A stretch of DNA of 64,000 nucleotides from Methylomicrobium lacus LW14 (GCF_000527095.1 NZ_AZUN01000001.1:1116001-1180000); one strand, 5' to 3'. Counted from the stretch's first letter, positions 9,837 through 19,395 are shown. Notes: generated from the sequence alone by a model not told the origin. Numbers and translations are program-made.

Positions 9837-10712
9837 TTAAATGACTCCGGCTTGGCGCATCGCGGCGCGCACGGTCTCAAAGCAATCCGGGGTCAGCCAG
9901 GTCAGGGGCAGGCGAATGCCGCGCGGCATCAGTCCCATTTCGGCGACCGCCCATTTGACCGGAATCGGATTGGACTGGATGAACAAGGCCTTGTGCAGGC
10001 CGGTCAATTTCTCGTCGATCGCGAGCGCGGTCTCGGCATCGCCGGCCATCGCGGCCGCAAGCATTTGATGGACCAGTTTCGGCGCGACGTTGCCGGTTAC
10101 GGTGATGCTGCCGTTGCCGCCCAACAGGCAAAATTCGCGGCTGGTCGCATCGTCGCCGGTGTAAAGCGCGAAATCATCGCCGCACAGAGCGCGGATTTTT
10201 TGGACGCGGGACAAGTCGCCGGTCGCTTCTTTGACGCCGACGATGTTTGTGAATTTGGACAGGCGGCCGACCGTTTCCGGCAACATGTCGCAGGCGGTTC
10301 TGCCGGGCACGTTGTAAAGGATTTGCGGAATATCGACCGCGTCGTTGATCGCCTGATAATGCAGAAACAAACCTTCCTGAGTCGGCTTGTTATAGTAAGG
10401 CGTGACCAGCAGGCAGGCATCGGCGCCGATCTCCTTCGCGCGGCGGGTCAGGTGAATCGCTTCGCTCGTCGAATTGGCGCCGGTGCCGGCAATCACCGGG
10501 ATTCGCCCATCGACATAGGCGACCACCGAGGCCATGACATCGCAATGCTCGTCTTCATTTAGGGTTGCCGATTCGCCGGTGGTGCCGACCGCGACAAGCG
10601 CATCGGTGCCCTCCTCGATATGAAACTCGACTAATTTTTTCAGGCTTTCCTTGTCAACCGCGCCGTTATCAAACATCGGTGTGACCAGCGCTACGATACT
10701 ACCTTGAATCAT
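9837..10712 (-). CDS. dapA: 4-hydroxy-tetrahydrodipicolinate synthase DapA
   Basis: 291 residues, the usual length. It condenses pyruvate with aspartate semialdehyde, the first committed step to lysine and diaminopimelate. The Schiff-base lysine lies in [12 protein letters not shown], and the catalytic Tyr in [14 protein letters not shown]. The TTGESATL block and the N-terminal [10 protein letters not shown] are also typical. GAGGGAG precedes the ATG. It is followed by bamC after 6 bp. Confidence 0.97.
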   Translation of the reverse strand: MIQGSIVALVTPMFDNGAVDKESLKKLVEFHIEEGTDALVAVGTTGESATLNEDEHCDVMASVVAYVDGRIPVIAGTGANSTSEAIHLTRRAKEIGADACLLVTPYYNKPTQEGLFLHYQAINDAVDIPQILYNVPGRTACDMLPETVGRLSKFTNIVGVKEATGDLSRVQKIRALCGDDFALYTGDDATSREFCLLGGNGSITVTGNVAPKLVHQMLAAAMAGDAETALAIDEKLTGLHKALFIQSNPIPVKWAVAEMGLMPRGIRLPLTWLTPDCFETVRAAMRQAGVI

Positions 10713-10911
10713 GAACTCCCTCGGTAAATATGGATATTATGAATATTTGCCCATTATACCAAGCAACTCGGCAAAACTCAGCTGGTAATTATCGGCGCCG
10801 CCAAAGACGCAAATCATTGAAATGCTGCAAGCAATTTAAAATTGTTATAGAATGAGCGGTTATATAGACATTTCTTGGCGGCAACGCCCCTCTCCTTGTA
10901 CAGGTAAATTC

Positions 10912-12675
10912 ATGACCCAAGCTGTTCCTTCATCACCCTCATTCCAGGATTTAGCGCTTATCGAGCCGGTGCTAAAAGCGCTGAAGGATGTCGGTTATGA
11001 AAATCCCTCGCCGATTCAGGCGCAAGTGATCCCCTTTATGCTGCAAGGCAAGGATGTACTCGGACAGGCGCAAACCGGTACCGGCAAGACCGCCGCGTTC
11101 GCATTGCCTATTCTGTCCCGCATTGATCTCAGACAAAAAGACCCGCAGGTTCTGGTGCTCGCGCCGACCCGTGAACTGGCGATCCAGGTCGCCGAGGCGT
11201 TTCAGCGCTATGCGGCGCATCTGAAAGGCTTTCATGTACTGCCGATTTACGGCGGCCAGGATTATAGCTCGCAATTGCGTCAGCTCAGCCGCGGCGCACA
11301 TGTGGTCGTCGGCACGCCGGGCCGGGTGATGGATCACATGCGGAGAGGCACGCTGAAACTGGATAAGTTGAGCGTACTGGTGCTCGATGAAGCGGACGAA
11401 ATGCTGCGCATGGGCTTTATCGACGATGTCGAATGGATCCTCGACCAAACCCCGAAAAACCGCCAGATCGCACTGTTTTCGGCAACGATGCCGTCGCCGA
11501 TCCGCAAGATCGCGCAAAAATACCTGACCGAACCTGAACAAGTCACGATCAAAGTCACCACCGCCTCGGCCGAAAACATCCGCCAGCGCTTTTGGGTGGT
11601 CAGCGGCCTGCACAAACTGGACGCCCTGACCCGCATCCTCGAAGCCGAAACCTTCGACGGCATGATCATTTTCGTCAGAACCAAAACCGCAACCGTCGAA
11701 TTGGCCGAAAGACTCGAAGCGCGCGGCTTTTCGGCCGCCGCAATCAACGGCGACATGTCGCAGGCGTTGCGTGAGCGCGCGATCGCGAATCTGAAATCCG
11801 GCAAGCTGGACATCCTGATCGCGACCGACGTGGCCGCGCGCGGCCTGGACGTGGACCGAATCACGCACGTGGTCAACTACGACATTCCGTATGACACCGA
11901 ATCTTACGTTCACCGTATCGGCCGGACCGGCCGCGCGGGCCGTACCGGCGATGCGATCCTGTTTGTCGCGCCGCGCGAGAGGAAACTGCTCGGCAACATC
12001 GAAAAAGCGACCAAGCAAAAGGTCGAGCAGATGGACCTGCCTTCGACCGAGGTGATCAACAACAAACGCATCGCGCGTTTCAAGCAAAACATCACCGACA
12101 CGCTGGCGGCCGAGGAATTGAGCTTCTACAGCCAACTGCTCGAGCAATACCAGGTGGAGCACAATGTCAGCGCCATCGAAATCGCCGCCGCGCTGGCCAA
12201 GCTGGTTCAGGGCGACGTGCCGCTGTTGATGCAGCAACCGCCGAAAAAACCGAAGGAACACCGGGAAGATTTCGCGCCGCGCTCCGATGAGAGCCCGAAA
12301 CGCGAGCGTAAAGGCAAGCGCACCGACACGGTGTCCGGCATCGACATGGAAATGTACCGGATTGAAGTCGGCCACAGTCACGGGGTGAAGCCCGGCAACA
12401 TCGTCGGCGCGATCGCGAACGAAACCGGATTGGACGGCGAACATATCGCGCGGATCAAGATCGAGGACGATTACAGCACGGTCGAACTGCCGTCCGGCAT
12501 GCCGAAGGAACTGTTCCAGGAATTGAAGAATATCCGGGTCGCGGGACAGCGGTTGAACATCTCGAAACTCAGCGACCACTCCGGAAAATCCTCAACGGAG
12601 GTCAAGAAGGCCGCGAAGAGCAAAAAACGCATGTCATCGACCTCGAAAAAAGGCAAGTCGGCCAGTCAGGATTAA
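10912..12675 (+). CDS. deaD: DEAD-box RNA helicase DeaD/CsdA
   Basis: 587 residues from the ATG at 10912, preferred over an in-frame ATG 60 bases upstream because homology begins here and AGG lies 9 bases before it. An ATP-dependent RNA helicase for ribosome assembly and cold-stressed RNA. Motifs in order: Q motif, AQTGTGKT, PTRELAIQV, TPGRVMDHM, VLDEADEML, SATMP, TDVAARGLDV and HRIGRTGRAGRTG. After a charged linker comes a DbpA-type RNA-binding domain (MEMYRIEVGHSHGVKPGN to VAGQRLNISKL), then a Lys/Ser-rich tail. The domain order and tail fit CsdA rather than DbpA or RhlE. The long leader may carry cold control. Confidence 0.93.
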   Translation: MTQAVPSSPSFQDLALIEPVLKALKDVGYENPSPIQAQVIPFMLQGKDVLGQAQTGTGKTAAFALPILSRIDLRQKDPQVLVLAPTRELAIQVAEAFQRYAAHLKGFHVLPIYGGQDYSSQLRQLSRGAHVVVGTPGRVMDHMRRGTLKLDKLSVLVLDEADEMLRMGFIDDVEWILDQTPKNRQIALFSATMPSPIRKIAQKYLTEPEQVTIKVTTASAENIRQRFWVVSGLHKLDALTRILEAETFDGMIIFVRTKTATVELAERLEARGFSAAAINGDMSQALRERAIANLKSGKLDILIATDVAARGLDVDRITHVVNYDIPYDTESYVHRIGRTGRAGRTGDAILFVAPRERKLLGNIEKATKQKVEQMDLPSTEVINNKRIARFKQNITDTLAAEELSFYSQLLEQYQVEHNVSAIEIAAALAKLVQGDVPLLMQQPPKKPKEHREDFAPRSDESPKRERKGKRTDTVSGIDMEMYRIEVGHSHGVKPGNIVGAIANETGLDGEHIARIKIEDDYSTVELPSGMPKELFQELKNIRVAGQRLNISKLSDHSGKSSTEVKKAAKSKKRMSSTSKKGKSASQD

Positions 12676-13164
12676 ATTGAGGGACTCAGGCGATTTTTGA
12701 GAAAGAATGAGCCGATAGTCTATTGCAAATATATCGTTGGCTGGGCGGAGTCGAAGCGAACTGTTGGCTTCGACTCCGCCCAGCCAACGCAAATAACCCC
12801 GCTCAGCCTACGTCAAAAACTCAAATCGGGCAAACTCATTTCCGTCAGTCGCCCAAGGCGCTTGGCAATCGCTTGAATGCAGCGCCTTTTAGCATCCCAA
12901 AATCATTCCAATCGCAAATAAACAGATGGAAAAAACCTGTTTATCTTCAAATACCACAAGAACCAGAGGCTGTCGCCTACAATCTCGAAATAGGCCACGA
13001 CTTTCACTACAGACCAGATTTTGATCTGACGCAATCATATCTATAATCGACACAAGCCTGGCTTTATTGCCTTCATAAATCGCTAAGTTAGACAAAAAAA
13101 ATTATAATAACGGAAATCACAACCCTAGTATCTTTAACTGACTTGCAAATGTTATGGGGGAATT
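12676..13164. other. Intergenic stretch holding one large palindrome
   Basis: There is no supportable gene. The open frame at 12723-13046 runs through the palindrome listed separately and has no ribosome site. From about 13050 on, base composition becomes visibly AT-rich, marking the start of the accessory segment. Confidence 0.5.
12735..12789. repeat. Large perfect palindrome, 23-bp arms
   Basis: Bases 12735-12757 and 12767-12789 are exact reverse complements, separated by the 9-base loop GAACTGTTG. The arms begin CGTTGGCTGGGCGGAG. This is too long for an ordinary terminator and has no T run. It resembles a dispersed REP or MITE-type element lying between deaD and the accessory segment. Confidence 0.85.
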
Positions 13165-14061
13165 TTGCGTAAATCATTACTTATTGGCTATTTTATTGCT
13201 GCCCTAACTCCTCTCGCCATTTTATTTTCACTGGCTACGATTTCCTGTGTACTCAGCTATTTCATATTAATGGCAATTGGTGATGTATGGCCGCTAAGTA
13301 AAATGATTAAAAAACTTACCCAGGTACTGCTGGTTTTAAGCATTTTCCCGTTACGTACCTATTTGAAACTAAGCTGGACAGAATTGGGATTTTCCCCTAC
13401 GAGCACTTTTTTTAAGCAGCTAATTAAAGGATTAGCTTTTGGAGTTATGACCTTGCTGCCAGTTTTGTGGCTGTTGTATTTCTTAGAAGTACATGTGTTT
13501 GATCAAACTAAGACATGGACCCTGGAAATGGTTGTGAGAAAAACCAGTATTTCTCTATTTTTAGCCTTATTAATATCTTGTGTGGAAGAGCCTATATTTC
13601 GTGGTGTATTGCTGACAGGATTACGGCAAAAAATGGCGACATGGGCTGCAATTGTAATAGGTTCAACCTACTATGGCTCTTTGCATTTTTTAGAAACTTC
13701 GACCAAAATCCCCTATCAATATATCACATTGAAAACCAGTTTTATGTTATTTGGTGAAGCCATTAGGGCATGGACGAACCCGGCGGTACTTCCCGCGTTT
13801 TTGGGCTTGTTTATGGTGGGAATTTTCTTAAGTGTAGTCCGTACGCAAATAAAACAGAGCTTAGGTTTATGTATTGGGTTTCATGCCAGTTGGGTATTGC
13901 AGATTAAACTCAGTAAAGATTTTTTTAATACCAACTATAGCTCGCCGTATTTGTATTTAGTTAGTAGTTACGATGGTTTGGTTGGGCCTTTAATCGCAGC
14001 CTGGCTATTTTTGGCAACGATATTTTATTTGGCTTATCGACATTGGCATCGGTATAGGTAA
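13165..14061 (+). CDS. CPBP-family (Rce1-like) intramembrane glutamic protease
   Basis: 298 residues with about eight membrane segments. CPBP (Abi/CAAX) proteins are intramembrane endopeptidases related to eukaryotic Rce1. The catalytic signature is EEPIFRG (Glu141-Glu142, Arg146), then His174 in YGSLHFLE and His240 in IGFHASW. The start is TTG at 13165 with GGGGG ending 4 bases before it; no in-frame ATG fits better. The gene is AT-rich compared with deaD. It converges on an isoprenylcysteine-methyltransferase-like gene. Substrate unknown; bacteriocin self-immunity or peptide maturation are the usual roles in bacteria. Confidence 0.85.
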   Translation: MRKSLLIGYFIAALTPLAILFSLATISCVLSYFILMAIGDVWPLSKMIKKLTQVLLVLSIFPLRTYLKLSWTELGFSPTSTFFKQLIKGLAFGVMTLLPVLWLLYFLEVHVFDQTKTWTLEMVVRKTSISLFLALLISCVEEPIFRGVLLTGLRQKMATWAAIVIGSTYYGSLHFLETSTKIPYQYITLKTSFMLFGEAIRAWTNPAVLPAFLGLFMVGIFLSVVRTQIKQSLGLCIGFHASWVLQIKLSKDFFNTNYSSPYLYLVSSYDGLVGPLIAAWLFLATIFYLAYRHWHRYR

Positions 14062-14131
14062 CTTTGTCAGGCTAACATAACTATAGGACCATATCGGAAT
14101 CCTCCACATAAAAAATATTAACTATTTAATA

Positions 14132-14845
14132 TTACAGACCTTGGAGTTTTCCAGATTTTTTCAGATAGCGGATACCCAAATAAATAACTGTAAGTATCGA
14201 TAATATACCCATTAATAATTGGTTACGTAATTGCACTTCATGGCTAGTAAGTTCTGGGTACTTGTATAATAAGACCAACACAATACCGATTAACCATACG
14301 TAAACGGAGGAGTTTTCCTTTACCACAGGACGCTGCCACCTGAAATTCATGCTGTTAAATGTCGAAAACAGACCCGAGAACCTTGGAATCCAGCGATTTG
14401 CGCGCTGACAATAAGCGTCGAATTCCTTGCCGAATTTACTACGTAGAAAATTTTCTTCGGCCAGAACAATAGACTGATAGATAAACAAAAATGCGGGGAT
14501 AAAAACCGCAATGTAAAGCAATGAATTAGCCAGTATGCCAATGCCGATCAATTTGAGGATATTCCCTACATATAATGGATTCCGACAGTGATCAAAAACC
14601 CCTTCCGTCACTAAATTCGATGCATAGACTTTTTTGTCTTTACCACCGCGCTCAATATATGCCAAACCAATGGTTGCACATCGAACTCCTTGTCCCAAAA
14701 TAGTGATAAATAATCCTGTCCACATCACCCAATTATGGTGTTCAATAGTTACTAGCTCAGGAGACGGTATAAAGAGCGCTAAATACAGAGGAATAAACAC
14801 CCAGTTTCTATATTTAAAAAAGAAATTCCCTATTTGAATCATCAT
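14132..14845 (-). CDS. Isoprenylcysteine methyltransferase-like membrane protein (ICMT/PEMT family)
   Basis: 237 residues, with four or five membrane segments before a C-terminal signature. The family uses S-adenosylmethionine to methylate lipid-linked or membrane substrates; eukaryotic Ste14/ICMT methylates prenylated cysteines. The signature is visible in LVTEGVFDHCRNPLYVGNIL (the G-x-x-xx-RNPxY block) and, later, LAEENFLRSKFGKEFDAYCQRANRWIPR. The C-terminus (residues about 165-237) adds two more hydrophobic stretches of unknown role. Its ATG overlaps the stop of the CmoA-like gene (TAATG), so the two are translated together. Prenylated-protein activity is a family resemblance, not shown. 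Confidence 0.8.
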   Translation of the reverse strand: MMIQIGNFFFKYRNWVFIPLYLALFIPSPELVTIEHHNWVMWTGLFITILGQGVRCATIGLAYIERGGKDKKVYASNLVTEGVFDHCRNPLYVGNILKLIGIGILANSLLYIAVFIPAFLFIYQSIVLAEENFLRSKFGKEFDAYCQRANRWIPRFSGLFSTFNSMNFRWQRPVVKENSSVYVWLIGIVLVLLYKYPELTSHEVQLRNQLLMGILSILTVIYLGIRYLKKSGKLQGL

Positions 14846-15573
14846 TATTTCTTCACCGCAAGTAGCCCGACAAAATTATACCATTTGAAAAACACTTCGC
14901 AATGCGCGAAACCGATTTCCGTCAATAAAGTAATATTTTCACTGAGTTTATATGGGATAAGAATATTTTCCAAAGCTTCGCGCTTTTGTGATATTTCCAT
15001 CTCACTATAATCATTACGCCGCTTATAATTATAATAATATTTAATAAAGTCGCGGTTAAAAGCGCTGTCTTCCGCCAATATTTTTTCCACCAGAATTAAT
15101 GCACCACCACTGTACAGTCCATCAAAAATACATTTCAACAATTTTTTTCGATTGATGGGACGTACAAATTGTAAAGTCAGGCACGAAATTATTACCGAAG
15201 CGTTAGAAATTTCTAGGCTTTCATTTAAGTCTGCAACGCGTAATTCGAAAGGCCGCTTTAACCCAGCCTCTTCCAGCTTGGTTTGACATTTAGCTAACAT
15301 TTCGGAAGAGTCATCAATACCAATAAAACGAATATCCTCCTCTATTGAAGTATTCATGCCGATTAATGTCGTTCCAGTAGCGCATCCCAAATCATAAACA
15401 TCTGTGCCTGACTTGACATAATCAGCCGCTTGTTCTGCCATCATACGCTGGATTTCTCCGTAAAAAGGCACCGACCTGTTCACCATGTCATCAAATACAC
15501 TGGCAACAGTTGCACCGAATTCAAAATCCGAAACTTTTTGTATTTTTTCTTTAAATACCTGATCTTTATGCAT
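14845..15573 (-). CDS. CmoA-like carboxy-SAM synthase / methyltransferase
   Basis: 242 residues, close to the 247 of E. coli CmoA. CmoA converts SAM and prephenate to carboxy-SAM, used by CmoB to modify wobble uridine in tRNA. Family marks: VFDDMVNRSVPFY near the start, the SAM loop VYDLGCATGTT (GSxxG-like), LTLQFVRP, and the late block NDYSEMEISQKREALENIL, which holds the Arg expected to bind the carboxylate. It may be a second, diverged copy: it is AT-rich and coupled to the ICMT-like gene rather than to cmoB. A different methyltransferase role in this pair is therefore possible. Confidence 0.8.
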   Translation of the reverse strand: MHKDQVFKEKIQKVSDFEFGATVASVFDDMVNRSVPFYGEIQRMMAEQAADYVKSGTDVYDLGCATGTTLIGMNTSIEEDIRFIGIDDSSEMLAKCQTKLEEAGLKRPFELRVADLNESLEISNASVIISCLTLQFVRPINRKKLLKCIFDGLYSGGALILVEKILAEDSAFNRDFIKYYYNYKRRNDYSEMEISQKREALENILIPYKLSENITLLTEIGFAHCEVFFKWYNFVGLLAVKK

Positions 15574-15599
15574 AATTTCTGAATTCTACGGGCTTAAAA

Positions 15600-16135
15600 T
15601 AATTAACATCCACCGGCTAAAAACCGGTGAGTTCGAGTAACGGAATGAAAGTCCGGATACGCGTCTGCTGAACGACGCGTCTTAATCGGGTTACATTTTA
15701 AAATCATCATTTGGCTTGGGTTCAAAATGATGCTCCAAATACTGTTTAATCATCTCTTCCATCATCTGCCAAACTGTGGCGCAAAAATAACCTCGCGCCC
15801 AAAAGTGTTGCCCCTAACGCATTTTTCAAATGCGGGAATTCTTCAAGCGGAATAATTTCACTCGCCGCTATCGTCGGTGGTGCATTGACTAAAATATGCA
15901 CATGATTTTTGCTCACCACACCCCGGAATATTCGAATTTCAATGATTCACAGGTCTGCCTGCCCCCTGACCAGATCCGCTACTTCGCCTCGCAAGACCTT
16001 CATAGTGGTATTTGGCCACCAAAACAAAATGATACTCGATCTGAAATACTATATGGCTGTCATATCTATATTCCATAGCCCCTATCCTTCATTATTTCAG
16101 CCAAAGTTTACTGGCTAAAGCTGGTGGTTTAAATC
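15600..16135 (-). mobile_element. Degraded IS200/IS605-type insertion sequence
   Basis: It contains a broken Y1 transposase gene with hairpin-forming ends: CACCGGC-TAAAAAC-CGGTG near 15612-15630, and ACTGGCTAAAGCTGGTGG near 16110. Subterminal hairpins instead of inverted repeats are the hallmark of this family. Exact ends are uncertain. Confidence 0.6.
15691..16076 (-). pseudogene. IS200-like Y1 transposase (TnpA), frameshifted
   Basis: Read on the minus strand from the ATG at 16076, the N-terminus MEYRYDSHIVFQIEYHFVL and VAKYHYEGL match IS200/IS605 TnpA. The frame then breaks within about 40 residues. The C-terminal part reappears in other frames (HVHILVNAP-like text near 15890, FGREVIFAP near 15795, and QYLEHHFEPKPNDDFKM before a stop at 15693). 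It would have been a single-strand transposase. At least two frameshifts and a lost middle make it non-functional. Confidence 0.7.
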
Positions 16136-16221
16136 TTAGAATAAAAAATTAATTAGAGTCTACTCGGATATTATAACTCATTAGATAATAATATTAAATA
16201 AGCCATTTTTTAGGTATAATA

Positions 16222-17303
16222 GTGCACGAAAAACGAGTCATTAGACGCGCGCTTAGTGATCGGCACCGTGATCATCAAACACAAGCTGTGTCTTTCCGAC
16301 ATGGAGACCGTGCAGCAAATCCAGGAAAATCCGTATCTGCAATACTTTGTCGGCCTGCCGGATTATCAACAGGCCGAACCGTTTGCACCCTCGTTATTCG
16401 TAGACATCCGCAAACGCATGGGAGCCGCGGTCTTTGCTGCATTCCATCGCGCCGTCATTGACGCGCATGAGAGTGAAAAGAAAAAACGCCAGCCCGGACC
16501 GCCGCAGCAACCGCCTTCTCCAACCCCACCACCCGAAAGCCTGGATGAGCAGCCTTCGATTGAGCCAGAGGCACCGGCGCCTCAGCCAGTTGAACCGGCC
16601 CCGCAAGGCAAATTGGGTGATTCAGCAGCTGTATCAACAGCAATGGGAGATATACCAAGCCCAGGCACGCTGCTGCGATCATCGTATCGTCAGCATCAGC
16701 CAGCCTTATGTGCGGCCGATCGTGCGGGGCAAACAAGATAAGCCGGTTGAGTTTGGCGCCAAACTCAATGTCAGCCTGACCGGTGACGGCTTGGCCCATG
16801 TTGACCCTCTGCGCTGGGATGCCTTTCATGAAGGGCTGGATTTGGTCTCTCAAGTCGAAGCCTACCGCACCCGGCACGGACACTATCCGGAGCGCGTATT
16901 GGCTGATTCACTGTACGGAACGCGCGCAAATCGCGATGATCTCAAGCAACGCGGCATACACTTTGCCGGCAAGCCGCTCGGGCGTCCGAAACAAATGACG
17001 GACGCCAACCGAGAGCAGCTAAAACAGCAGAAAGCCCAGCGCAGAAACGACTATTTGCAACGCATCCCCATTGAAGGCAAATTTGGCCAGGGCAAGAACG
17101 GCTATCGGCTCAATTGCATCCGGGCCAAACGGGCAGATACCTCATTCGCCTGGATCAACAGCATCTTCTTGGTGATGAATCTGCTGATCCTGCAAAGGAT
17201 CTTTTTTGTCCTTGGTAAAATCGGCTACGCCGGTTTTATAGGACTGTTTAAACAGGCCCGGAAATGGTTATTTTCTTCTTCACTTCAGGTTCGACCTGTG
17301 TAA
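16222..17303 (+). pseudogene. IS5/IS1182-type DDE transposase, truncated and frameshifted
   Basis: Two overlapping frames carry successive parts of one transposase. The first (from about 16256) has GTVIIKHKLCLSD, ENPYLQYFVGLPDYQ and SLFVDIRKRMG; it starts without the normal N-terminal domain. The match then moves to a second frame somewhere near 16600-16650, which has the DDE part: VSISQPYVRPIVRGK, DKPVEFGAKLNVSLTG, HYPERVLADSLYGTRANR, GKPLGRPK, and PIEGKFGQGKNGY with the last catalytic Glu. A proline-rich stretch separates the halves. The lost N-terminus and the frame change argue for a dead copy. Confidence 0.8.
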
Positions 17304-17453
17304 TCGCCCTAGGAGTTACGCCGGCTGATTTACTGAGCAGACTCTAAGTATCTGATATGGTTTCGACGCCAAATTAGCAAATTTTATTTTAAACTCCGTG
17401 AATCAGCCGAATTGGCTATCTACCCGCAACTGCTTGCCGCCAGGGGACGCCCG

Positions 17454-18476
17454 ATGCAACAAAAACCGAATCATGCCGTCGTCCTCGCGTGGCTTCTGGG
17501 CATCAGTTCTATCCTACCCGGAACTCCCGCATTCGCCGACCCGCCCAAAACCGAGGAGGTGTTGGGCGTGTTGGGGATGGATCAAGGGCAGATTGCCGAA
17601 CTAGCGCAAGGCCAACCCGTCGCTTATGCCTTAAACGAAGGCAGTGACGATGAGATTGCGGCGGGCATCGCTTGGCTTCTGCCTCTTCCTTTAGTCAAGG
17701 TAGCCGAACATTTACGGCAGCAAAACCCTGATCCGCTAGACGTTGATATCACGGCGTACGGATTGTTGAAAGAGCACCTCGGTTCAGCTTCCTTGGCCCC
17801 CGTCGTCCTGTCCAGAGAAGAAGCCGAAGCCTTATCGGATGCCGAACCGGGCGACGAATTCAATCTGTCCGCCGCCGAGATCGACAGTCTAAAAACGCTC
17901 AAGCAAACCCATAATTTCTTTGAAGGCGCGGTCTTACAGCACTACCGGGAGATTCTGTTCCGGCGCTTCAAAGCTTATCGGCGCGGGGGAACATCTGCGA
18001 TAGCGCCTTATGTTCGGGAGGATGGCCCGGATTCCAAGCCTTCCTTGGAACTCCGTCAGGCCGCCAACGCCAGCGTCATCCTGGCGCGTTACTTTCCCGC
18101 CTTGCACAAGGCATGGATCGAGTACCCAAAACCTTTGCCGACCGGAGCGATCGAAGCCTTCCCCTGGGTCGAAAAAAAAGTCGAAAGCCGTCCGGCGGTC
18201 ATCCTGAGACACCGCATCAGTATGGATTGGAACGGCGGCCTCTTGGTGTTGACCCGTGAATTCTATGCGCCGCATTCCTACAATTCCAGCCAGTGGATAA
18301 CCGGCTGCCTGCCCTATCGCGACGGTACGGTCGTCTTTCAGCAGGTGCACAGCTATACCGACCAGGTGGCGGGCATAGCCAGCGATGTCAAACACATCAT
18401 CGGTCGAAAGTTACTGAAAGACAAAATGCTCAAGTCTTTTAAGCGCCTTTGCGGTGACATGGGCCAATGCCATTGA
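17454..18476 (+). CDS. Exported protein of unknown function beside the sterol operon
   Basis: 340 residues from the ATG at 17454 (MQQKPNHAVVL), chosen because it is followed directly by a good signal peptide (LAWLLGISSILPGTPAFA, cleavage near residue 28); an upstream in-frame start has no such reason. The mature protein is soluble-looking with no membrane segment. Features seen: an acidic first third (LNEGSDDEIAAGIAWLLP), YREILFRRFKAYRRGG in the middle, and a C-terminal part with FQQVHSYTDQVAG. I do not recognise a family. It converges on bstC with a 102-bp gap, so it has its own promoter; a role in sterol handling is only suggested by position. Confidence 0.7.
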   Translation: MQQKPNHAVVLAWLLGISSILPGTPAFADPPKTEEVLGVLGMDQGQIAELAQGQPVAYALNEGSDDEIAAGIAWLLPLPLVKVAEHLRQQNPDPLDVDITAYGLLKEHLGSASLAPVVLSREEAEALSDAEPGDEFNLSAAEIDSLKTLKQTHNFFEGAVLQHYREILFRRFKAYRRGGTSAIAPYVREDGPDSKPSLELRQAANASVILARYFPALHKAWIEYPKPLPTGAIEAFPWVEKKVESRPAVILRHRISMDWNGGLLVLTREFYAPHSYNSSQWITGCLPYRDGTVVFQQVHSYTDQVAGIASDVKHIIGRKLLKDKMLKSFKRLCGDMGQCH

Positions 18477-18578
18477 TTAACTCTGGCATGGCCGTTTCAA
18501 GCACTCGCCCGCCCAAGGCTTGTGGTGAGCCTGTCGAACCATCAGCGAAATCAAATGATTCAGGATTTGCGGCAATCG

Positions 18579-19391
18579 TTACGGGTGTGCCGAAGCGGCA
18601 TTTCCAAGTTCCTGCCGAAACGCGTCGAATTCCTTTTGCCAAGCCGCTTTGTTGTGTCCCCAATTGCCTTCGGCCAACAGCTTCTCGCCCTGCGCAAATT
18701 CGGCTTTTACCTGGGTAAGAAAAGTCTCGTCGCCATCACCCCACAGTGCCTGGGCATAAAACAGATGATTCAGCGGATGCCCTGGATGTTCCTTGACCGC
18801 CTTTTCCAGCAGTTCCAGCGCCTTGTCGAGATCGCCAATGCCATTGGGCCAAGCCGGGGCTTTCAGATAGAGCGCGCCCAAAAGACGTATCGGACCGCCG
18901 TCGTCGATATCCGGAGTCAAGGCCAGCGCCTGTTTCATCTCGCTTTCGAGCCGACCCAGGTTCTTCATGGCCACGGTGATGTGTTCGCGCACCGCCAGGC
19001 CAAGGTTGGCCGCCAGATAATAATGCACTGCCCCCTCCTCGTCGCCCTTATGCGTCAGGGCGGTTTCGGCAAGCTCCACGCCTTCGGCGGCCAGCTTTTC
19101 GCGTTTTTCCGGGTTAGTTTCGCGCTCGGCCAGATGCAGGCAAAGGCGGCTGCCTAGCGAGGTCCGCAGCAGCGCAATATCCTGGCTGTCGCGCAGAACA
19201 GTCAGCGCACATTCCAGGGTATGGGTGTCGCTCAATGGGCCGAGCAGGCTTTGTTTGGCGGAGATCTTATCTGCCGTCTGCTTGGGGCAATCGGAATGCC
19301 GATCGAATCGAACATGATCGCTCTGGAGCCCGGCGCAGCCCGTAACAAATGCCAGCATCGAAACGGCCGCAAAAAATCGTGTGTGACGCAA
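18579..19391 (-). CDS. bstC: Sterol transport lipoprotein BstC-like (TPR-type)
   Basis: 270 residues with a lipoprotein signal peptide ending in VTGC (Cys19). The body is helical with TPR-like pairs, for example AEGVELAETALTHKGDEEGAVHYYLAANLG and LDKALELLEKAVKEHPGHPLNHLFYAQALWG. In Methylococcus, the sterol transport set consists of an RND transporter (BstA), a periplasmic binding protein (BstB) and an outer-membrane-associated helical-repeat protein (BstC). Last gene of the operon, starting 4 bp after bstB ends. The assignment rests on gene order and fold type. Confidence 0.82.
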   Translation of the reverse strand: MRHTRFFAAVSMLAFVTGCAGLQSDHVRFDRHSDCPKQTADKISAKQSLLGPLSDTHTLECALTVLRDSQDIALLRTSLGSRLCLHLAERETNPEKREKLAAEGVELAETALTHKGDEEGAVHYYLAANLGLAVREHITVAMKNLGRLESEMKQALALTPDIDDGGPIRLLGALYLKAPAWPNGIGDLDKALELLEKAVKEHPGHPLNHLFYAQALWGDGDETFLTQVKAEFAQGEKLLAEGNWGHNKAAWQKEFDAFRQELGNAASAHP

Positions 19392-19395
19392 AATC

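Noticed and set aside
10972..12579. 535-residue open frame on the minus strand
   Set aside because: It is the antisense shadow of deaD, rich in Arg, His, Gln and Asp from codon complementarity. The plus strand has all helicase motifs.
18510..18545. GTGGTGAGCCTGTCGAACC as a regulatory site between convergent genes
   Set aside because: This resembles a widespread dispersed repeat found in many bacteria, here as a single fragment without its partner arm; no regulatory meaning is supported.
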